Assembly (NCBI RefSeq): GCF_010671565.1
Contig: NZ_JAABOQ010000005.1
Span: 434,001 to 498,000, forward strand
Direction: 5' to 3'
Length of the DNA stretch: 64,000 nt
From: Spongiivirga citrea
GTDB taxonomy: Bacteria > Bacteroidota > Bacteroidia > Flavobacteriales > Flavobacteriaceae
Of the stretch, positions 8,206 through 17,600 are shown piece by piece. The notes beneath the pieces are model-generated. The model did not search any database, had not been told where the DNA came from, and saw nothing but the letters and a program-made list of their open reading frames with translations. Positions within the stretch are counted from its first letter, which is position 1, and every line of letters starts with the position of its first letter. The position numbers were made by a program, and so were the translations under genes.

Positions 8206-9204
8206 ATGAAAAAAATTACGAAACAAACATATCTGAAATGGTACGAGGATATGTTGTTATGGAGGAAATTTGAAGACAAGCTAGCAGCAGTTTATATACA
8301 ACAAAAAGTACGCGGATTTCTGCATTTATATAATGGTCAGGAAGCAGTTCTTGCAGGGGCTTTACATGCAATGGAATTGGGTAAAGATCGTATGATTACA
8401 GCCTACCGTAATCACGTTCAGCCAATTGGTATGGGGGTCGATCCTCGTCGAGTAATGGCTGAGTTATATGGCAAGGCAACAGGTACTTCTCATGGTCTTG
8501 GTGGGTCGATGCATATTTTTTCAAAAGAAAAACGTTTTCACGGTGGTCACGGTATCGTTGGTGGACAAATTCCGTTAGGTGCTGGTATGGCATTTGGTGA
8601 TAAGTATAATAATAGTGATGCGGTTACCTTGTGTTATTTTGGTGACGGTGCGGCAAGACAAGGTTCATTACATGAGTCGTTCAACTTGGCGATGTTATGG
8701 AACTTGCCTGTAGTATTTATTTGTGAAAACAATGGTTATGCCATGGGTACTTCTGTTGCTCGTACTGCAAACCATGAAGATATTTGGAAGCTAGGTCTTG
8801 GATATGAAATGCCTAGCGAACCTTGTGATGGAATGGATCCTGTTGCGGTTGCCAAAGCAATGGATAAAGCCATTTCGAGAGCACGAAAAGGTGGTGGGCC
8901 AACTTTCCTAGAAATGAAAACCTATAGATATAGAGGGCACTCAATGTCCGATGCGCAAAAGTATCGTACAAAAGATGAGGTTGAAGAATACAAGAAAATA
9001 GATCCGATCACTCAAGTTTTAGATGTGATTAAATCAAAAAAATATGCAACTCAAAAGCAGATTGATGAAATTGATGCTAGAGTAAAGGCTTTGGTAAAAG
9101 AATGCGAGCAATTTGCTGAAGATTCACCATTCCCAGAAAAGGAGTTGATGTACGATGCAGTATACGAACAAAAAGATTATCCATTTATACCTCATAAACT
9201 CTAA
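8206..9204 (+). CDS. pdhA: Pyruvate dehydrogenase E1 component, alpha subunit
   Basis: This is the thiamine-diphosphate-binding alpha subunit of heterotetrameric E1, which decarboxylates pyruvate for the pyruvate dehydrogenase complex in the cytoplasm. The 332-residue length is normal. Key sites are the N-terminal MLLWRKFEDK and GFLHLYNGQEA segments and the ThDP/Mg motif beginning GDGAARQG at residue 146 and ending near ENNGYAMGTS. TYRYRGHSMSD is the conserved phosphorylation-loop region of the family. The E2 gene follows after 4 bases, clearly one operon; the E1 beta gene is not in the window, so the complex is split across loci, as is common in flavobacteria. Confidence 0.96.
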   Translation: MKKITKQTYLKWYEDMLLWRKFEDKLAAVYIQQKVRGFLHLYNGQEAVLAGALHAMELGKDRMITAYRNHVQPIGMGVDPRRVMAELYGKATGTSHGLGGSMHIFSKEKRFHGGHGIVGGQIPLGAGMAFGDKYNNSDAVTLCYFGDGAARQGSLHESFNLAMLWNLPVVFICENNGYAMGTSVARTANHEDIWKLGLGYEMPSEPCDGMDPVAVAKAMDKAISRARKGGGPTFLEMKTYRYRGHSMSDAQKYRTKDEVEEYKKIDPITQVLDVIKSKKYATQKQIDEIDARVKALVKECEQFAEDSPFPEKELMYDAVYEQKDYPFIPHKL

Positions 9205-9208
9205 TTAA

Positions 9209-10864
9209 ATGGCACAGATAGTAAATATGCCCAGACTAAGTGACACCATGGAAGAAGGTGTTGTTGCTAAGTGGTTAAAAAAAGTCGGAGATAAGGTTGA
9301 AGAAGGAGACATCCTTGCGGAAATTGAAACTGACAAGGCGACGATGGAGTTCGAATCTTTTAATGAAGGTGTGTTATTGCACATTGGCGTTCAAGAGGGA
9401 GAAACGGCACCCGTAGATACACTGTTGGCCATTTTGGGAGATAAGGGAGAAGATATTTCGGCATTGCTAAGCGGCGGTGCTGCAAACGGAAAAGCAGAAG
9501 CTGCTCCAGCTAAAGAAGCTCCAAAACAAGAAACTAAAGAAGAAACTGCTCCAGTAGCAAGTTCTGGTTCTTCGGAATTACCCGAAGGTGTAAAAGTGAT
9601 CACAATGCCTCGACTTTCTGATACTATGGAAGAAGGTACTGTGGCCACTTGGTTAAAAAAAGTTGGAGATAAGGTTGAAGAAGGAGATATCCTTGCCGAA
9701 ATAGAGACCGATAAAGCGACAATGGAATTTGAGTCCTTTAATGAAGGTACTTTATTATTCGTTGGATTAAAGGAGGGTGAGACTGCACCAGTTGATAGCG
9801 TTTTAGCAATAATTGGTCCTGCAGGCACTGATGTTTCTGGAATAGCAGCTAATTTTTCTAAAGGAGGTCATGGAGTTTCAAACGGAAAAGAAGCAGAAGC
9901 ACCAAAAGCAGGAGCTGCTCCAGTTGTAGAAACTACACCAGCAAAAACAGAAGAAAAAAGATCAGCACCAGTTGCAACAGTCTCTTCAAACGGACGCATT
10001 TTTGCATCGCCATTAGCTAAGAAATTAGCCGAAGAAAAAGGCATTAATCTTGCTGAAGTTCAAGGTACAGGGGATCATGGACGAATTATAAAGGCAGATA
10101 TAGAGAACTTCACACCCTCAAGTGCTGCTCCGGTTTCATCTGGAAGCGCTTCAGGTATAGGCACATTTGTTCCAGCAGGCGAGGAGTCTTTCGAAGAGGT
10201 GAAAAATTCACAAATGCGCAAGGCTATTGCAAAAAGCTTATCCGCATCAAAATTCACTGCGCCAGAGTATTATTTGACGGTAGAGTTAGATATGACCAAT
10301 GCAATGGCCTCTAGAAAGCAAATGAATGCATTGCCGGATACTAAAATATCATTCAATGATATGGTGGTTAAAGCATGCGCAATGGCATTAAGAAAACACC
10401 CGCAAGTAAATACAGTATGGGCTGATGATGCTACCAAATATGCTAAGCATATTAGTATAGGTGTTGCAGTAGCAGTACCCGACGGATTAGTTGTTCCAGT
10501 AGTGAAGTTTACTGATCACCTTACATTAAGTCAAATTGGTGCACAAGTAAAAGATCTAGCGGGAAAAGCAAGAGATAAGAAGTTGTCACTTGAAGAAATG
10601 CAAGGCAGTACTTTTACGGTTTCTAATCTTGGTATGTTTGGTATTACAGAATTTACTTCAATTATCAATCAGCCAAACTCGGCGATTTTATCGGTAGGTA
10701 CGATCGTACAAAAGCCAGTTGTAAAAGACGGCGAAATTGTAGTTGGAAATACAATGAAAGTTACACTTGCTTGCGACCATCGAACTGTTGATGGTGCAAC
10801 AGGAGCACAGTTCTTACAAACATTAAAGTCGTATATTGAGAATCCGGTGACGATGTTGGTGTAA
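9209..10864 (+). CDS. pdhC: Dihydrolipoamide acetyltransferase (E2) of pyruvate dehydrogenase, two lipoyl domains
   Basis: This is the core acetyltransferase passing the acetyl group from lipoamide to CoA. There are two lipoyl domains (about residues 3-78 and 130-205), each with the lipoylation motif IETDKATMEFES (Lys43 and Lys169). Ala/Pro/Glu-rich linkers follow, then a peripheral subunit-binding domain (about 262-300, ASPLAKKLAEEKG) and the catalytic domain ending in HRTVDG (His524, Asp528). The two lipoyl domains are nearly identical in places, which suggests recent duplication or gene conversion. It is translated 4 bases after pdhA and followed by a strong terminator. 551 residues is normal for the two-lipoyl type. 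Confidence 0.96.
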   Translation: MAQIVNMPRLSDTMEEGVVAKWLKKVGDKVEEGDILAEIETDKATMEFESFNEGVLLHIGVQEGETAPVDTLLAILGDKGEDISALLSGGAANGKAEAAPAKEAPKQETKEETAPVASSGSSELPEGVKVITMPRLSDTMEEGTVATWLKKVGDKVEEGDILAEIETDKATMEFESFNEGTLLFVGLKEGETAPVDSVLAIIGPAGTDVSGIAANFSKGGHGVSNGKEAEAPKAGAAPVVETTPAKTEEKRSAPVATVSSNGRIFASPLAKKLAEEKGINLAEVQGTGDHGRIIKADIENFTPSSAAPVSSGSASGIGTFVPAGEESFEEVKNSQMRKAIAKSLSASKFTAPEYYLTVELDMTNAMASRKQMNALPDTKISFNDMVVKACAMALRKHPQVNTVWADDATKYAKHISIGVAVAVPDGLVVPVVKFTDHLTLSQIGAQVKDLAGKARDKKLSLEEMQGSTFTVSNLGMFGITEFTSIINQPNSAILSVGTIVQKPVVKDGEIVVGNTMKVTLACDHRTVDGATGAQFLQTLKSYIENPVTMLV

Positions 10865-10907
10865 TTTCTGGCTTATAAAAAAATATAAACCTTCTCTTAG
10901 GTTTTAT

Positions 10908-10940
10908 AAACCCCAAGTTGATGCTTGGGGTTTCTTTTTC
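10908..10940 (+). terminator. Terminator of the pdhA-pdhC operon
   Basis: A 10-base perfect stem (AAACCCCAAG at 10908-10917, CTTGGGGTTT at 10924-10933) followed by a T-rich run. Confidence 0.85.
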
Positions 10941-10953
10941 CCCAGTAAAATAC

Positions 10954-10970
10954 CTACATGATCTATGTAG
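10954..10970. promoter_or_regulatory. Palindromic operator 1 (CTACAT-N5-ATGTAG), upstream of the histidine kinase
   Basis: The arms CTACAT (10954-10959) and ATGTAG (10965-10970) flank GATCT, and the symmetry extends to 9 bases per arm (10951-10973). A near -7 box, TCTTTTTG, lies at 10985-10992, 15 bases further on. The same 6-N5-6 palindrome occurs before the response-regulator gene and before the giant surface-protein gene, so it is probably the binding site of the LuxR-type regulator. Confidence 0.65.
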
Positions 10971-11018
10971 GTAGTGGTTTTATGTCTTTTTGTATATTCC
11001 AACTCATATTGTTTGCCG

Positions 11019-13865
11019 TTGAGACATTTAATTTATCCTTTTCTTTTTTCCTTTTTTATAGTGTTTTCCCAGGAAAAGGGAATCCATTATACTACAGCTG
11101 ATGGTTTACCTCATGATATCACGTATGGTATTTATCAGGATACGGAAGGATATTTATGGATCGGTACAGACAATGGTTTAGCCAAGTTTGATGGGCAGAA
11201 ATTCAAGGTATTTACAACCAATGAAGGACTCCGAACGAACTATGTTATTGACATAGCGCAGAACGAAAACGGTACTCTGGGCATAGCTTCCTGGGGAGGT
11301 GGAGTACATTTAATAAAAAACGACTCGGTTTTACTTCCCAAAATACCAAATGATTCTTTAGAGAAGATAAACAATATTGATTTTCATAAGGAAATGATTC
11401 TGGTGGAAAATTCAAGTGGTAATTATGTTTATCATAAAACAAATGGAGGTTATCACCGTGAAACTTTAATCGCAAAAATGGCCAATGATGGTAAATATAT
11501 ACTCGAAAGACCAGAAGATTTTGAAAGACCAAATGGTAAAATCGGGACCTTAGACGGAAAGATGGTATTGTTTAATGGTTCTTATTTTGTTGAGTTTAAT
11601 GACGAAAAATTATATGGCATATACAGCGTGGATGTTGACAGAAAAACCACAGAATTATTTCCTTTTTTAAATGATAAAATTATTCATTCAGTTTCAAAAG
11701 TAGGACTAAATGAGTTCGTGGCCAGTCAACGCGATACAGTATACTTTTTTAATAGAGAGTCCATAGAGCATACAGAAGTAATTCCGACCGGTGGTAGGAT
11801 TATTAAAAAAATCATTAAAACTAGAGACAATGAATACCTTTTGCTTACAAAAGGAGGGAATGGTTTTAAAAGGGCATTTCATTACAATTTGGTGAAAGAT
11901 ACTACGGTTGATTTGTCCATAGGCCTTTCCATAAGTGCTCCAATTTCTGATATTCTTAAGGACCACGAAGGAAATGTTTGGTTAACGACGCATGGTGATG
12001 GGGTCTACTGTGTTATTAACCAAGATGTAGACTTCACTTATTTAGATGATTCCCATTTACGGGATGCCACTAATATCAAAGGAATTGTTGAGTTAAATGG
12101 AGAAATCTTTGTTTTAACCGCCAACCACCTTTTCTCATTTAGAAATTTTGAAAAAGAAAGTGAGATCAATTTAAAAGGAATGGGTAAACATCTGCTTAAA
12201 CTAGATGGCGACAAAATATCCATTAATTTCTTAGGTAAAGGAAGTAATTCAGGACACCCATTTTTGATAGAAAATCAGAGTTATAAATCATTTATGGTCG
12301 ATTCCCTTGATTATATAATACAGGCCGATAGTCTTAAAATCCCTTCTCTTAAAACAAAGGCAATTTATGAGAATAGGATATTGTTTGATGCTGTGTTTTT
12401 TAGAGATACACTTTGGTTCGCAACAAGTACTGGACCTAGTTACTATGATTATAAAACCAATAGCTTAATTAACAAGACTATCAATGGAAAAACATTGTCA
12501 AGTAAACAAATAAAAAAGTTTTTGAAGCAAAATGATAGCCTGTGGATTGCGACAACAAAAGGACTTGATTTGCTATTTGAAAATAGATTAAAATCCTTTA
12601 CCACAAAAAACGGATTGATCGATAATCAAGTAAATACTTTATTAATTGATCATAGAAAAGATCTTTGGATTGGTACACAAAAAGGAATTTCCATACTTAA
12701 AGAAAACAAGTGTGTTAATATTACTGAAGCCACCGGACTACTATCGCCATATGTAGAAACCTTGCTTGAAGATTCAGATCACAATATCTGGATAGGGGGT
12801 AATAAGGGAGTTACAATAATTAACAATAAAACTAGACTAAAGTTGCAATCACCTCCACGACTAATCATTGAGCAAATGAAGAATTCGTTTAGTTACAATG
12901 TGATTTCTTATAACAGATCAAATTCATTAGTTACTGAGTATCAAATAGACAATGAGACATGGACTAGGGTCTTAGAGAAAAAGGGAGTACTCGATTTTAG
13001 CAAACTTGGTACAGGGGATCATTCATTTAAATTGCGAGCAAAGAAACAAGACGGGGCTTGGAAGTATTCTAAAAGCTATACGTTTTCGGTTACCCTTCCG
13101 TGGCAGAAAGATTGGCGATATATCTTACTGCTTACTAGTATCGTATTCATTGGTGTAATTACCATTGTTAGCAAACAGCTTCAAAAAACTAAACAACGCA
13201 ATAAGTCTCTTCAATTGACTATTGAACGCAAGGAAGAATTAGAAAAAGAACTGAGTAATGTTCGCGAAAACGTGGCAAGAGATTTTCATGATGATCTTGG
13301 TAATCGATTAGCACGTATTTCTATTTTTTCAAATCTACTTTCAGCCAATAATAATGATATAGATGAAGGTGATCAAGAATTAATTGGTCAGATTAATACC
13401 GATGCTGATTATTTATACAAGGGCACCCGTGATTTTATTTTCTCCTTAAAATCAGAAAGTGATTATTTAGAAGAAGTCATTACTTATCTATCAGATTTTG
13501 GCGAAGATTATTTTAGACAGTTTAATATCGACTTTGTTGTTAACAAACGCATCGCTAAAAACACCAAACTTCCCTACTATTGGAGTAAGCAGTTGATCTT
13601 TATTTTTAAGGAAGCAATGACCAACGTTGCTAAGCATGCGAAGTGCTCTAAAATTGAATTAAGTTTTAGCTTTAAATCGGATAGATTGATTATAAAGTGC
13701 GAGGACAATGGTATTGGTATTCACGAAGAATTATTAGGTTCAAGTCGCGGAATAAATAATATGAAACGGAGAGCAAATAAAATTGGAGGGGAGTTATTGA
13801 TTCACTCTCTAAAAGAAAAAGGAACCTCAGTAACCTTTAATGGAAAAACTACACTAGTAGTGTAG
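11019..13865 (+). CDS. Propeller-type sensor histidine kinase (two-component regulator propeller, HisKA_3)
   Basis: A hybrid-free sensor kinase with a large periplasmic sensor. Repeated two-component-regulator propeller blades occur in the N-terminal 650 residues (patterns such as DTEGYLWIGTDNGLAKFDG, GNVWLTTHGDGVY and KDLWIGTQKGISIL). A Y_Y_Y-like beta-sandwich, a single membrane helix (YILLLTSIVFIGVITIV), a coiled coil and a cytoplasmic HisKA_3/HATPase_c kinase follow. The phospho-accepting His is in VARDFHDDLGNRLARI. ATP-binding boxes EAMTNVAKHAKC and EDNGIGI are present. I chose the TTG at 11019 because it yields a clean signal peptide (RHLIYPFLFSFFIVFSQ) and lies after the predicted promoter; a GTG at 10974 opens the same frame but sits before the -7 box. 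It is followed 45 bases later by its likely partner regulator. An operator palindrome overlaps its stop codon. Confidence 0.92.
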   Translation: MRHLIYPFLFSFFIVFSQEKGIHYTTADGLPHDITYGIYQDTEGYLWIGTDNGLAKFDGQKFKVFTTNEGLRTNYVIDIAQNENGTLGIASWGGGVHLIKNDSVLLPKIPNDSLEKINNIDFHKEMILVENSSGNYVYHKTNGGYHRETLIAKMANDGKYILERPEDFERPNGKIGTLDGKMVLFNGSYFVEFNDEKLYGIYSVDVDRKTTELFPFLNDKIIHSVSKVGLNEFVASQRDTVYFFNRESIEHTEVIPTGGRIIKKIIKTRDNEYLLLTKGGNGFKRAFHYNLVKDTTVDLSIGLSISAPISDILKDHEGNVWLTTHGDGVYCVINQDVDFTYLDDSHLRDATNIKGIVELNGEIFVLTANHLFSFRNFEKESEINLKGMGKHLLKLDGDKISINFLGKGSNSGHPFLIENQSYKSFMVDSLDYIIQADSLKIPSLKTKAIYENRILFDAVFFRDTLWFATSTGPSYYDYKTNSLINKTINGKTLSSKQIKKFLKQNDSLWIATTKGLDLLFENRLKSFTTKNGLIDNQVNTLLIDHRKDLWIGTQKGISILKENKCVNITEATGLLSPYVETLLEDSDHNIWIGGNKGVTIINNKTRLKLQSPPRLIIEQMKNSFSYNVISYNRSNSLVTEYQIDNETWTRVLEKKGVLDFSKLGTGDHSFKLRAKKQDGAWKYSKSYTFSVTLPWQKDWRYILLLTSIVFIGVITIVSKQLQKTKQRNKSLQLTIERKEELEKELSNVRENVARDFHDDLGNRLARISIFSNLLSANNNDIDEGDQELIGQINTDADYLYKGTRDFIFSLKSESDYLEEVITYLSDFGEDYFRQFNIDFVVNKRIAKNTKLPYYWSKQLIFIFKEAMTNVAKHAKCSKIELSFSFKSDRLIIKCEDNGIGIHEELLGSSRGINNMKRRANKIGGELLIHSLKEKGTSVTFNGKTTLVV
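13849..13865. promoter_or_regulatory. Palindromic operator 2 (CTACAC-N5-GTGTAG), overlapping the kinase stop codon
   Basis: CTACACTA and TAGTGTAG form a perfect 8-base-arm palindrome around a single G; written as 6-N5-6 it is CTACAC-N5-GTGTAG. Its last three bases are the TAG stop of the kinase gene. An exact -7 box, TATTTTTG, follows at 13888-13895, 22 bases downstream, just before the response-regulator gene. Confidence 0.6.
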
Positions 13866-13887
13866 TACAACTAATTGTGGTAACAAT

Positions 13888-13895
13888 TATTTTTG
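13888..13895 (+). promoter_or_regulatory. -7 promoter box for the response regulator
   Basis: TATTTTTG matches TAnnTTTG, 15 bases before the regulator's ATG. No TTTG -33 element is seen at the right distance; instead operator 2 lies upstream, with a second small palindrome AATTGT-N4-ACAATT (13873-13888) in between. This suggests activator-dependent transcription. Confidence 0.45.
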
Positions 13896-13910
13896 GCATA
13901 ACCAAAACTC

Positions 13911-14531
13911 ATGATGCACCGAATTATAATAGTAGAAGATAATGTGCCACTTAGCAAGGGTTTTAAAAAGCATATTGATAAAACAGACGATTATGAGGTG
14001 GTAAACATCTATGATAACTGTGAAGATGCTTTGTTAAACCTAAAAGTAGACAAACCAGTAATTGTTTTAATGGATATTGAATTGCCTGGAATGAATGGAG
14101 TTGAAGGAACAAAAAAGATCAAGGCAAAATATCCAAATATCAACATTCTTATTGTTACGGTTTATGAAAATTCAGAAACCGTTTTTAATGCGCTTTGCGC
14201 TGGAGCTTCTGGTTACTTAACTAAAAATGCAACTCCACAACAAATTACCAATGCTTTAGATGAGGTTATGAAGGGGGGAGCACCCATGAGTATACATATA
14301 GCAAAAATGGTGGTACAATCATTTCGAAAAGCACCTGAAAGTATTTTGTCCGATCGTGAAACTGAAGTACTTAGTTTATTGGCATCTGGAAAGAGCTATA
14401 AGAGTGTTGCAGACACCATGTTTATTAGCGTTAATACTATTCGCTTTCATGTAAAAAACATTTACGATAAGTTGCAGGTTTGTAGTCGTGAAGATGCCAT
14501 TAAAAAGGCAAATGATCAAAGGCTTATTTAA
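13911..14531 (+). CDS. LuxR/NarL-family response regulator
   Basis: A 206-residue two-domain regulator. The receiver domain (residues 1-125) has acidic pocket residues Glu9 and Asp10, phospho-accepting Asp55 in LMDIELPG, and the conserved Lys in GYLTKNA. The C-terminal LuxR-type helix-turn-helix (about 142-200) has LSDRETEVLSLLASGKSYKS, followed by ISVNTIRFHVKNIYDKL. It lies 45 bases after the propeller kinase, its probable phosphodonor. Two adjacent ATGs (13911 and 13914) are possible starts. The three CTACAY-N5-RTGTAG palindromes around it are the best candidates for its targets, which would make the system autoregulated and link it to the surface-protein gene downstream. The pairing and targets are inference. 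Confidence 0.95.
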   Translation: MMHRIIIVEDNVPLSKGFKKHIDKTDDYEVVNIYDNCEDALLNLKVDKPVIVLMDIELPGMNGVEGTKKIKAKYPNINILIVTVYENSETVFNALCAGASGYLTKNATPQQITNALDEVMKGGAPMSIHIAKMVVQSFRKAPESILSDRETEVLSLLASGKSYKSVADTMFISVNTIRFHVKNIYDKLQVCSREDAIKKANDQRLI

Positions 14532-14604
14532 CTGTTAACTTCTTCCTCTGGAATTAGCTATTGCTAGTATCTCAACTACAACATCTAATAGTATTCTTTA
14601 AAAT

Positions 14605-14621
14605 CTACATCATTCATGTAG
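14605..14621. promoter_or_regulatory. Palindromic operator 3 (CTACAT-N5-ATGTAG), upstream of the giant surface-protein gene
   Basis: The arms CTACAT (14605-14610) and ATGTAG (14616-14621) are identical to operator 1. The centre is about 45 bases upstream of the predicted transcription start set by the TACATTTG box at 14645-14652, the usual position for LuxR-type activators that contact RNA polymerase. Confidence 0.65.
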
Positions 14622-14644
14622 TCCAACTAACATAGTGGCATAAT

Positions 14645-14652
14645 TACATTTG
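14645..14652 (+). promoter_or_regulatory. -7 promoter box for the giant surface-protein gene
   Basis: TACATTTG matches TAnnTTTG exactly. There is no TTTG -33 element at the expected spacing; operator 3 occupies the region instead. Confidence 0.5.
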
Positions 14653-14677
14653 GCTTGAACATTTAACCAAATAAATT

Positions 14678-17600
14678 ATGAAACGACTTTTAATTGCGTT
14701 TATACTGCTATGCAGTTCTTATGGCTATTCCCAAATCATTAATTTTCCGGATGCTAATTTTAAGGCAAGATTAATTGCTTTAGGGGTGGATACCAATACT
14801 GATGGCGAAATACAGCAAAGCGAAGCGCTGGTACCTACCGCATTGGATTTAAGTAATCAAAACATTGCCGATGCCACAGGAATCGAATTCTTTACATCGC
14901 TAACTACGCTTAGATTTAATGGAAACAACCTAACTAGTATTGATGTTTCATCCAATACAGCTTTGAGGCTTCTTGCAGTAACCGCAAACCCCATTACTAC
15001 TTTAAATGTCTTTGACAATACGGCTTTGGAGAGTCTTTTCTTTGCAGATTGCACTAATTTATCATCAGTAACTCTTCCCTCTTCAGGATCTAATTTGATA
15101 AGTATATCTGGAAGAGATAATACATTACTTACGAGTATTAATCTTACGCCTTATACAAATTTGATTGCTTTTAGTTTGACTGGAGGAGGATTAACAAGTC
15201 TGGATGTTTCTTCAAATACGGCATTAACAGCTTTAGTTTGTACCAGTAATGCGCTAACAAGCCTAGATGTATCATCAAATGCAGCACTACAGGTGCTTCA
15301 ATGCGGAGATAATAACTTAACAAATTTGAGTTTTGCAGTTAATTCCAATCTACAGAATCTCGCATGCGGTGGAAATGCACTCACATCTTTAGATATTTCT
15401 TCACTTTCCTTGCTTTCCAGCCTAGATTGTATGGATAATGATTTGTTTAGTTTAAACATAAAGAATGGGAACAATTCAAACTTTAATGCAATGTTTGCCT
15501 CTAACAACCCGAATTTAGTTTGTATTCAGGTGGATGACGCAGCCGCAGCCGCAGCCAATACAAATTTTACAAAAGATGCTTTTACAACCTATTCGGACAC
15601 CAACCCATGTAGCCCTTTTATAAATTTTCCAGATGCCAATATGAAAGCGGCTGTAATTATTAATCCAGGGATAGATATAAACGGTGACGGAGAAGTACAA
15701 TTTAATGAAGCTGCAAGAGTAACCTCATTAGGTTTGCTTAATGCAAATATTAGTGACGCTACTGGTATCGAAAATTTTACGTCGCTAAGAAATTTAACCA
15801 TAAAGGACAACCCTGCATTGAATACGTTAGATGTATCTGCACTTTCTTTATTAGAGGTTTTAGATGCGAGTAATAATAGCTTAACAAGTTCAAATTTAAT
15901 ATTACCATCTAGTTCAACGTTAAGAGTACTAAACGTAAGCGACAATAGCTTAACATCTCTTGATGTATCTGGGTTTACCAACTTAGAAGATTTGGACTGT
16001 ACCAATAATACTATTACCAGTCTTAATATCACTTCTTCTTCAATAATTGATGTATTTGCAAATGCTAACCCCTTAACCAGTTTTGATGTTCCAGCAACAA
16101 ATACCCTTACGAGATTATATTTGGGTGGTTTTCGGTTAACTAGCTTAGATACTTCTTTGTATACAGGCTTGCAAGAATTAGATTTAGACTTTTCTAGGGT
16201 TACCAGTTTAGATGTATCATCAAATACTAATTTAACGTATTTAAGTGTTGGGAATGGCAACTTAGCAGAGTTAAATCTTTCTAATTTAACCAATTCTACA
16301 ACTATAAATACTTCTGGGAATACAAATTTATCCTGTATTATAGTCAGTGATGTTGCAGTGGCTAATGCCAATACCAATTGGACTAAAGATGCTACAGCAA
16401 ATTATGCACTTTCATGCGGACCTTCTATTGCTATAAATAACGCACCTGCATCAACTTCTGGTCCATTTACAGTAACGTTTAATATTGATAGAGACGTAAC
16501 CGGTTTTACTGCTAGTGACGTAGTGTTAACCAATGCCAGTATAAGTGGTTTTACGGCTATTAGTGGTCCTGATGAGTATGAAGCTTTAATTACACCTGTT
16601 TCTATTTGCGGTACGAACATTACCATAGATGTGCCAGCTAATGTAATGATAGATGGTTCTAACGCTCCAAACTCAGCGGCAACCCAAGTGACTATTGCAA
16701 CTGTAGATGATGTTGATCCTATAGCTCTTAGTCAGGATATTACGGTACAATTAGGAGGACGCGGGAATGACATAGCTATAATTACAGGGGCTGACATAGA
16801 TAATGGGAGTACTGACAACTGTGGGATTGCAAATGTAACAGTAGACAAAACAACTTTTAATTGCACTGAAATTGGAACCAACACGGTAATATTGACAGTT
16901 ACGGATACCTCTGGAAATATAAATACTACTACAGCTATAGTGACTGTGGAAGATGATAACGACCCAATAGCTATTGCGCAAGATATCACTATACAGTTAG
17001 GGGCTAACGGCCAAGCAACAATCACTGCACAAGATATCAATAATGGTAGTTCAGATAATTGTAGTGTGGCCTTATCATTAAGCCAATCGACCTTTGATTG
17101 TTCTAATTTGGGAGCTAATACAGTTACTTTAACAGCAACTGACCCCAGTGGTAATACTGATACGGCCACAGCGATTGTGACCATAGAAGATAATCAGCCA
17201 TTAACCGCGGTTGCTCAAAACATTACTGTACAATTGGATGCTAATGGTCAAGCGACCATTGCACCACAAGATGTCGACAATGGCTCAGGAAGTGGATGCG
17301 GTAATATCACTTTAAGTCTGGATACAACAAATTTTGATTGTTCAAACATTGGCCAGAATACGGTAACACTAACAGTCACAGAAGGCCCAAATACAGAAAC
17401 AGCTACTGCTATTGTAACGGTCGAAGACAGTTTAAATCCCACAGTAGTCACTCAAGATATAGCTATTCAATTAGACACCAACGGTCAGGCCAGTATTACA
17501 GCAGCCGATATTGATAATGGTAGCAGTGATAATTGTGGTATAGCCACCCAAACATTAGATATCACCAGTTTTGATTGTTCAAATATAGGAGCCAATACTG

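Noticed and set aside
9391-9828. 145-codon frame on the minus strand within pdhC
   Set aside because: It is a shadow of the Ala/Pro/Glu-rich lipoyl-linker coding sequence.
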